Source of the DNA: Sinonovacula constricta
Lineage: Eukaryota > Mollusca > Bivalvia > Cardiida > Solecurtidae
DNA: 64,000 nt
NCBI GenBank assembly: GCA_007844125.1
Contig: CM017567.1
Location: 15,884,702 to 15,948,701, forward strand
Reading direction: 5' to 3'
The notes under the pieces are model-generated. The model was not told the origin of the DNA. It was given only the letters and a program-made list of their open reading frames with translations, and did no database searches. A program made the position numbers and the translations under genes. Below are positions 55,160 to 64,000 of this stretch, piece by piece; the first letter of the stretch is position 1, and every line of letters begins with the position of its first letter.

Positions 55160-55240
55160 TGTGTGTGTGTGTGTACGTGTGTGTACGTCTGTGTGTACGT
55201 CTGTGTGTACGTGTATGTGTGTGTTTGTGTGTGTGTGTGC
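55160..55240. repeat. (GT)n microsatellite, interrupted
   Basis: GT units with regular TACGT interruptions. Confidence 0.93.
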
Positions 55241-55269
55241 AGATTTAATTTTAGAACTACGATAAGCTT

Positions 55270-55455
55270 TTCTTGTTGCCAACTGACAGTTCCAAGGCCG
55301 TAACTGTTGGATTAACTAGCTTTGTTAAATGACTCATCACTGATTTGTTCTTACTTTTGCATTTGGCTTATATGTAAATACCTTTGTCCTGAGCCTTTTC
55401 AGGGTTTGGTATATGTGTCAATGCTCATAGGACTTTGTCATATACTCGTATCCAT
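55270..55455 (+). repeat. Mosaic repeat family, type A tail fragment
   Basis: Begins in the core (GCCAACTGACAGTTCCAAGG) and runs to TGCTCATAGGACTTTGTCAT. Confidence 0.75.
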
Positions 55456-55460
55456 GATTC

Positions 55461-58400
55461 TAGTAAACTATGAGTGTATGTTCTGTAGCATAATTTAATT
55501 GATTTGTATGAATTATGGGAATTACTGAACTTATACCATCCTCAAAAATTAAATTTCTTGTCATTACTTTGTCTTCAAACGCCCAGAAGGACTGAAACAC
55601 GATCTCCATTACTGCCTCCTTGGACACATTTCTCATCGAAGGTCGTTAATAACAACCATCAGTATATTACCGACACACGAATGTCAGGTGCGACGATTAT
55701 CGCTGCAATGTGTATATAATATCATTTTCAGAAGAAAAGGTTAGAGTATTCATGACACTTTTAATAGTGGAAGATTTTCAAATATGACTGAACGAAATGT
55801 CATAAACTTACCGCTGTAGACTGAGCGAGAAAGATAAAGTGATTTTTGCCACGTTTTGACCAAATACATGTCTAATGTTGACAACGAGATATACACATAC
55901 ACGAAAATAGAATTTTAAACGGTCTCGTCTAGACTCAATGGACCTTTCGTTTAAAGGATTATAACTTTTATAGGACCAACTTTTCCAAGTAATAGACTGT
56001 CAGAAATGTCAATATCTTTTATCTTTTAAAGTAATCTGAAATTAAACAAAATATATTCGGGGATAAACATAATGCCAACATTTACAAAAACAACATTGAG
56101 CTTACTCAAAATCGATGGTTAAGCATGTTTACAATTAATAAAAAAACATAATTTCTAATATTGAACTAGAACAAGAAAAAAGTACTGGGAATACTCGCTT
56201 AAGTCTTTAAAATGACCAAATGGGTTCTTTTGTTAGAAAAGAATTGTTTCGAACTCCTGTTACAGTCTGCTACTGTGATTTTTTTATAAGTCCGCTATAA
56301 AGGCTTAAGTAGATATTAAGTAGTTTTGTTGCAATCTTGCCAAATCAAAATTAACATAATTTTACTGTTTGTATATCTGATACAGTATCAGTTCTTAAAA
56401 CGCAAAGCTACACCAAATCCTTGAAATACATGACTTTTTTCATAGAAAACAAACACCAAGCAGTTGCGAATTTGTTAGTGACTGCTACATTATTTTTCCA
56501 GCCAAAGAACAATTTAATAATTATCTGATTCTGAACAAGAGTCTGTAACTTTTTTTGTGAAATCATGTGATTTTGAAATGTTAAGTTGAGAGACAAGATA
56601 TGAGAAACTGTGTATATGTTGACATAGGACAGGTCAACAAATACGAAAAATATGTAACTAGAAAAAAGAAAGTCAGCTATGAACAACAATAGGTAAATAA
56701 GAAAAGTTTCAGATGTAGTATCAGAAGGTAAAAAATTCAGCAATAAAACAAACTTTAAAAAACAGTATCTATTAAGTATAACGAAATTTCAAGCTTATCG
56801 AAAAAGTTCGTATAAAGTTGAAATCTAAACAAATATAATAATGCAGTCGTTCTTTTTATTTCTCAGAAGGTCTTATTTTATAAATTTTAATCCAGTAAGA
56901 TAATATAGTATAATCATTGAGACACAGTAAACTGTTAGTTAAAACAATGCCACCGACCTGTGCATCACTGAGTCCAATACATCATGAACCAACAAGATTA
57001 ACAGAGTGTCCCTTCATGCTGCGTATGCTTAGAAACGTTGCGTGCAAAAGTTCTGGGTTTTTTTTACCACGGCAATGTAACCTAGCTATAGAGGCGAACT
57101 GCAAAAAAAGTACGTAAGCTTCCACACGATGTTTGAAAGCTATGTATATTATAGTTTTCATTCCGCCGACATGTCTGGCAAGTAGAAACTCAAACGGTAA
57201 ACTAGTACTGGGATTAAATGTGGGGATCCCATTTAAACTCCAACCACTCAGTTATTAGTTATCTTCTTATTTTATATGATAGGTGCTGGATTAGAATGTA
57301 CAGTAGATGTTCCTGTTAATAGTTTTTAGTACTATGAAGTGATATTGTATTAAAGGGAGATAAGTACATTCACACAAATACACCACTTTTAACAATAGAT
57401 TACATCCAATATACTTTTTTTATTTATCTTTTTCGATATGTTGCTTGAAGCGTCGCCTACGCAAAACCAACCAAAACACGAACAGGGAAAGTAAGCGCTT
57501 CTCAACTGTGAAAAAAACATTTCAAGTAACCAGTTTTATTAGATCATATATTATAGACAATATATTACTTCTATAGCAATAGATTTATTTTTGATATTCT
57601 CTTATAGTCTGATATATTATTTTAAATGGACAATCATAAAAAAATATACGTAAGTTTGATGAAATCGTTCAGCACTGGCCAGTCATAAACTATTTTGAGA
57701 GGATTTCGTCGAATCCTGAACCGTTCTGAGTTAAAGCGTTTATATACTCCCTCATCACCAGTATTGATGTACACATACATTTTAAACAGTTTATTTGTTT
57801 ATTTAAAATATTCTCCAGAATTAATTGCTAAATAAACTATGATTATATAAAACCCAAAATATGATAAGCCCATTCAAATCTCGGTCGAACCCTCTATCCC
57901 TGTTTGTCACTATAGCAACAACGAGTCAACACCAGACTAACCAACCAATCTGTGTGAAAGCGTTTAAAGGAGTGTGAATCCGGACTTCTTTTGAAAATTT
58001 CCTACATTGCCGATGTTAACATAATCTACACACAAAAAAACATAAAATAGGTGCGCACTATTTTTAAACGTTTGTAAAAGAACGTCACTTTCTACGTATA
58101 GAATACAGTGGAAGAGGCATACTGGGATATAAAAAAGACATGGCCTCTGACATAGAGATTGTTAAATGTTGTTCGCTGCCATTCGCTTGTAATTTTCTAT
58201 GCTATTGCTGAAGTAAGTGTGCTCTAAAGCCCATGAACGGCGTGAAAAAGAACATAAATATACCCAAACGTTTGCAGGTCATTTCCGTCAAATCGATTTT
58301 TAAAAACGAAGTTGAAAACACTACCACAAAGCGACTTTCAAGTCTACATCTGTATTATACAAATGTTTAGAAAAATCTCCATTTGAGCAAATTTAAGACA

Positions 58401-60274
58401 ACCCTAACTCTTCACAAGCCACCAGTCCATTCAAATTAGCCATGCCAGTAAATATACATTAACATTGTCACACAAATATATTTTAGCAAAGTCATTTTCT
58501 CCATACAATAGAAAAATATAATATTCTTTAAATCCATGTTTTCTTTTAAATAGAGGACAAAAAAAAAACACGTTGAATAACTGAACTAATTATTCTATAA
58601 TTATTCTATAAACGAAATGCAAACTGATTTCAAAATTTTACGAAATTTTACAAAAGAAATTATAAGTAATAACCATACTTTTCTAGGAAAACAACAACAT
58701 CGTGTTGACTTGTATGGTAAAGTTTATGTTTCAAACTTGATAACATATTAAGAAATTACGATAATTCGGTATTCAGATAGGTCACTGGTATTTCCATAGG
58801 TACTAACTAGGCACAAGTTACGACTGCTTTTAGTATGATTTGATTTTACTTTTACACAGAGTCACTTTGAAAAAAATGTCTTTTATTTTACATATACACG
58901 ATAATCTTTTCTACTATTACTTATTGACATGGAAGTACACTGACAAAAACAAAAGTGACAGTTGATAGGAGTTTTTGTAGATATAAAATACTTTTCCCGA
59001 TGGTTTGGATTTGCATAATTTTCTCTTTATGATCACAACTTAAGGATCAAGTTCTTTTTTTTAGATGAGTTTGGTTCATTGTGTTTAACGAAACTACCTT
59101 GACGAACCTAATTTTCGACTATAAACTGGCTAACATGGTGAAAGTAAGCGTAATTATAATCTATAACGTAATTTGCTTTCATCAGAGAACTGTTAGAAAC
59201 CATTAAGCTGTTATTTCTTCTTTTTAAAAGGTTGTTATATATTATATTTACCTTTGAAAGTACTTATAAACTCTGTGTTTTATGTATATAATATAATCAA
59301 TTGACATCAAAACTGTATGCTATACACCATTATATTTAAGTAAACAGGTAAATCGATCATTACGATCATAAATATAATATTTCTAATCACTTAGGACAAT
59401 AAGATTTTCTTAATATCAGACCTATTTTGCATTTCGTCTTTTTAACAGGTTCAGATTTATGTTGAAAATTTGAGCTTTCGTTTCGGTGACTGTGGTGTTC
59501 AGCAGTTTTTATAAAAAAAAGTGCAATAATATTTCAACATAATCGTTTTCTTCCATTAAGTAAGCCTTTACTACAATTGACGACTTAGTTTTTAATACAG
59601 GTCCATGTAATTACAATTAATTTTCTAAACAAATTTATCTTCGTTTTTTTAATGGAATTATAATTTTACACATCATTTAAAATAAAATTAAAAAAGTCAC
59701 ATTCTCGTAGACCAATGTTAATACTTCTACAAACACTTTATTTCGTTTAGTTGGGCTCAATATTATAGGAAAGTTTTTTGAGGTATGAGACTATACAGAT
59801 TATCAATTTCATTAATTAATTTATACATTGCACGTTTATCTTATTCGCACTTAAAACAAACATTTAATTCTTTGTTTGCAAGATATGGTTTTACGAGTGT
59901 CCTAATGTTTATCAAGTCCGTACATATCGTACATACACAAGAGAAAATAAGTTAACATGTTTGTTGTTGTTTTTTCGATTTAAAATCCTATGTCATGCAA
60001 CTTTGACAGTCAAACAAATTTTCAAAATGCTGTTTTCTTAAGATATATTCGAGGTAAAATCTGTGTGTGTTGATTACAGTTTAATAATTGAAATAACAAC
60101 GTGTTTTAACTGAGATTTGATTTGTTTACTGTCGCTCATGTAAAAAGATCAGTGATGGGTGTATGTATATATTGTCGTTTTTTAAATCCTAAGAATATTT
60201 CGTTTCATGTTTACATGAATAATATTTTTATCCTAATTTCTTAAATGTTCTGATGTATTCAATAATTCTGAATA
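55461..60274. other. Non-coding, nothing identified
   Basis: About 4.8 kb of AT-rich sequence. A TAGGTAAATAAGAAAAG scrap of the type B terminus lies near 56690. I found no supported exon. Confidence 0.45.
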
Positions 60275-60590
60275 AGAATGTATGAAAAAGCCATATGAGC
60301 ATTGCAACATATACCAAACCCTGAAAAAGCACAAGACAAAGGTATTCACATGCAAGCCAAATGTAAAAGTAAGAACAAAACTGTGATGAGTCATTTAACA
60401 AAAAGAGCAAACCTTACAGTTACCGCCTTGAAACGGCCAGTCGGCAATATGGACCGACTGTGGTTCTAAAACCGGTTTAACAGAGCTCTAACCTTGCACT
60501 TCCTGCGGGATTTCTTAAATGCAATCAATAAAAACAAACCCGATCTATTTGAATAAAAAATGCCCAAGCGCTGACGTCAAAGTCAACTGC
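60275..60590 (-). repeat. Mosaic repeat family, type A copy
   Basis: Type A end (CATATGAGCATTGCAACATA), intact core hairpin (CAGTCGGCAATATGGACCGACTG spans 23 bases near 60438), then the start of the upstream arm to AAGCGCTGACGTC. Confidence 0.82.
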
Positions 60591-61254
60591 GATTGCTTCC
60601 AATGCTAAATTGTAGGCTGGAATATCTTTATGTTAATACAAGTCCATCCCTATATCCGGACAAGCAAAAGCCCGCCTTACGATCAAAAGCGACGCCTCCC
60701 TGTCGGTGTTTCTATAAATAACGACATGTCTGATCATATATTTACGTCTTTTTCGACAGCTTTATAAATGTTATTGTAATTAGAAAGTATCCTTTGTCAG
60801 ATATATGCGATAATTAGCAGTCCATAAGTGTAAAAATCAGCGGAAATGGCGGTCGGTGGTTAACTTCATACAATCATTTATCAGGTGCTTCACTTACCGA
60901 CACGTACGTGTATGACATTAAAACATAATACAGACATTCTTTGAAACCTGTATTATCTTCCTATATGCATGGGCGTTTTTAAATAAATAAGTGTCTCCCT
61001 GCTTTTGTGGTTGCTTTTAGTTGACTTATGTACATATTATTTACCGCAATCGATATGACAAAACAAAACATGGTCTCATATCAATGCAATTGAAACATGT
61101 GTATACAAATTTAAATGATCTTATTTTCATATATAATAATTGCATATACACATTTTGAAGGTGAGCACGAAAGAGGAAGCCCAATTTCGAGAATAATTAG
61201 GGAATATGTTCAAGTTTGATTTCATAACTGGAAAATAACAACGAAAACAAATAT

Positions 61255-61470
61255 TAGAAATTGAACTCCCACTAAACAAAGGCATACACAGTAAATATAA
61301 AAGTGACAAAAACGCAGATGTAAGACAAAAAGAACACCAAAACAGTGACCAACTAGGGTGCTTAAATATGGTTTGTGGAGCACTCAAACTTTTCCTCGCA
61401 GACAAGCAGTGCAAACAAAATATACCATCAACGTGAGAAAGCTAACAGTAAGCACATGCATCTGTGCATC
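61255..61470 (-). repeat. Mosaic repeat family, degraded type B copy
   Basis: Recognisable ACTAAACAAAGGCATAC, GGTGCTTAAATATGGTTTGT and CATCAACGTGAGAAAGCTAA blocks. The hairpin is lost. It contains the open frame at 61127-61414, which I therefore reject. Confidence 0.65.
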
Positions 61471-61935
61471 TGGAGTTTACAAGTGATAAAGGAATAATAT
61501 TTGCAAACAAAATAACACTGATTCTAATGAACTATCACTAGCGAATCCTGCCACTAAGCTAAGAATTAAAGATATTTGTTATGCAAATCAGTTTTCATTA
61601 ACATTATTTATAAAGCTGAACAAAAAGCTTATTTTAATATTGCGTTTTTTAATTAAAAATCCATGTTCTTATGAAATGATTAGAAAATATTGAAGTGTGA
61701 TTTGACCAAATCAGGTATAAAATCTATAGATATTTTTTCATTATTAACTCTATTATGATTTATGTGTTGTTTTATTTTTAGACCTTTAAAAATAGACCAA
61801 AGCTAATAAATGAATGTCGTCTTTTTATGGACAGATGTAAAAAATAAAGTTGTGTTAGTCATTTACATTATTTTAACTATGATGTATGCAAATTAATTAA
61901 CCATGATATATTTTTAAAGTAACAATGCGCTTTTA

Positions 61936-62118
61936 AAGGACTTCTTGAAAAATGTCCTTGACGAATTGAAGCTGGTCAAATTCTACATGCATTTCAGATT
62001 TATCAGAAATGTGGAATGCATGTTTACGGTCTATAAGAACACCACCTCGAGTTTCAAAAACGGATAATGCAACACAATTTTTAATTTGTCTAGGTGAAAC
62101 AGGGGTACTTATTATCAC
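61936..62118 (-). CDS. Candidate 3'-terminal coding exon of an unknown upstream gene
   Basis: After an acceptor-like ACTCTACTCTCAG (62119-62131) the minus strand is open for 60 codons: ISTPVSPRQIKNCVALSVFE, then RGGVLIDRKHAFHI, ending FQEVL and TAA. Composition is protein-like, with balanced charged residues, unlike the other short frames nearby. There is no ATG at the start, consistent with a splice-joined last exon. A minus-strand AATAAA lies near 61775. I do not recognise the family. It could equally be a fossil transposon piece. Confidence 0.35.
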
Positions 62119-62131
62119 CTGAGAGTAGAGT

Positions 62132-63589
62132 ACTGTCCTCTGAATAATAAAATTAATTTTCTAAATAAAAAATAAATATAAAAGAAATATATTGTATGTT
62201 TATGAGTGTTTTAGTTGTATGAATGAAAAAATAAATATTCTGTAAATACCTCCTAATGCCTGGATGTAGTTATTCTTAGAAGAGTTTTAGCAATGTTTGA
62301 AGTATAATCAGGAGCTTCTTGGGATGAAACTTAGTGACTACAAAATGAAAGCATTCGTTGGCTTTTGCGTTACCTGTCGACCATATTTTTACATGCTTTG
62401 GATGTCTTCCCATACATTTTACTTATTTTCTAAGAGTTTATTATTCTACCAAGCTATTTACCTGCGTGACTTATACTGGCTCAAAGGTCACGGCTTAAAG
62501 GTCGTTATGTCATTATGTCAATTGTCATAATGTTTACATTAAAAGAGATTTTATTTCAATTTTTTTTTTCACAGAAAGCAGTATAAAACAATTGAATAAA
62601 AAGCTAAACTTTACTGATAATAAAACAATTGTTTTCAATAATTAAGACTGCCTATTATGGTAAACTTCTCTGCTACAATCCGATTATTTTTTATTCTTTA
62701 TGTGTGAACGGGAGAGAGAATATTTGAATGTACACAACAATCCCTTCAAATAGACAAAAAATAAACATAAAAGTCCATAATAGGGATAACCTTATTAAAA
62801 TCGAGTTATACAAAAATAAATCCAGGTAGGAATGATGATACAAACAAAAATGAAGAGACCTTTATGTGAGTATGTCATCAGATATCCATCAAATACTTTG
62901 TTCATTATAATCAAAATATAAACAAAATACAATAGTTTTTTTTGCAGTAATAAATGTTTAAATTTGAGCTAAGCCTAACTTGTATAAATAGAAGATATTG
63001 TGACTATTTCTTTTACAAAGCATCATTTTTAAATCCTGGATTACACAAAACATATTTACTATACAGATGCTGTTTTAGTAAAAAAGAATGTTATCAAACA
63101 AGTTCAACTTTAAGTTACAAAATGAGTGATTCATCGTTATAAATCATTAAATTCAGTTAATAGACATTGCTTTATTGAGATATGTATCGACACATGTTTT
63201 ATCAACAGAAAAAACCCTTCATGGCACAAGTTGTTACTTTTGACATTAGTAAGGCCGACGGCAACTTCTTTTTTTTTAAATGAAAAAGAAAAATGAAGCT
63301 TAACGAGGTTCAATTACCGCTTCATTTGGCAGTTACCCATGTTACATACGACATCTGACAAGCAAATTATACCACACAGCTAATTGTTTCGTCTCAAACT
63401 TACGGTTTTAGTTCGATCCTTAACAAAATGTGAACACTCTCATGAATCAAATGTTATTCTTTAATTTGGACGTATTTATTATGTGACAACTATTCTAGTA
63501 TTAACGAAAGGTATGACTATGCATGTTCCATAAAGATTTCTTGAACGGCCATTACACATACTATTTAAATTGAAGTAGTGTACATCGGA
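62132..63589. other. Non-coding, nothing identified
   Basis: AT-rich. Short frames at 62297 and 62954 lack motifs or splice support. Confidence 0.45.
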
Positions 63590-63800
63590 AAGTATAAAAC
63601 AGTCCGATGAGAATTTTCAACATATATCAAAATTTGAACTAAAACAAGACAATGGCTTATGCACAAGTCACTAAAAAGGACGGGACATTACACTCACAGA
63701 AAAACAACAATAGCGAACGCCATGCGACGGTCAGTCGGCAAAAGAACCAAGTATTTGCTAAACCAGCTTTTGCACTTCCTCTGCGATTTATAAACAACCT
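63590..63800 (-). repeat. Mosaic repeat family, degraded copy
   Basis: Contains CATGCGACGGTCAGTCGGCA and TTTTGCACTTCCTCTGCGAT, with a type A-like terminus near 63600. Confidence 0.6.
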
Positions 63801-64000
63801 AAGAATAAAGGATATTAACTATTTATCTAAAACAAATTTGAAAAAAAAAAGTCTGTATACATGCCCTATAACACATCTAAGTTTGTATCGATTTAAATTC
63901 AATATAATAACATAAATTAGTATAATAGGAATATGCTTTGTGTGTGTCATAAGCACTTATTTTATAATCACTAGAAACTTCCGAGTTTCATACCGATTAA

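Noticed and set aside
61127..61414. 95-codon minus-strand frame
   Set aside because: It largely overlaps a degraded type B mosaic repeat.

Overview
The window looks like AT-rich nuclear DNA of an animal, most probably a bivalve or related mollusc (inference: GT-AG introns, many microsatellites, tRNA-derived SINEs, and a tandem repeat built around 'TTTTTGACCCCACGTGACC' of a kind I associate with bivalve genomes). It is not bacterial: the long open frames are either exon-sized pieces or simple repeats.

One gene dominates. Reading the minus strand, I could assemble the 5' part of an IGF2BP/IMP gene (insulin-like growth factor 2 mRNA-binding protein) from short exons with clean splice sites and continuous phase: RRM1, RRM2, a Q/G/N-rich linker, KH1 and the first part of KH2. 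Eleven exons from 13796 down to 293 give 315 complete codons. The rest of KH2 and presumably KH3-KH4 lie beyond base 1.

The gene appears to have two starts. The proximal start (ATG at 13796) has a compact promoter with a perfect TCTCGCGAGA palindrome and an ETS site. A distal first exon (ATG at 49483, CACCATGG context, in-frame stop just upstream) also ends in phase 1 after 40 coding bases. With a 60-nt symmetrical cassette exon at 24501-24560 it splices in frame to the same RRM1 exon, giving a different N terminus. Most of the window is therefore intron: about 11 kb plus 25 kb of first introns on the distal transcript.

Layout: 1-13.8 kb holds the constitutive exons with SINEs, a satellite-like tandem repeat and a Ty3/Gypsy integrase fragment in the introns. 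13.8-16.1 kb holds the proximal promoter and a diverged inverted copy of it. 20-21.7 kb holds a tRNA-SINE head, a degraded TTF-type zinc-finger fragment and a complete miniature LTR element (TRIM). 24.5 kb holds the cassette exon. 25.7-46.9 kb is rich in mini- and microsatellites, with a non-LTR retrotransposon remnant. From 32 kb to the end there are about 14 copies of one mosaic repeat family, which I do not see in the first 32 kb. 49.4-49.8 kb holds the distal exon and its leader. 50-64 kb is mostly non-coding, with one weak candidate terminal exon near 62 kb that could belong to an upstream neighbour.
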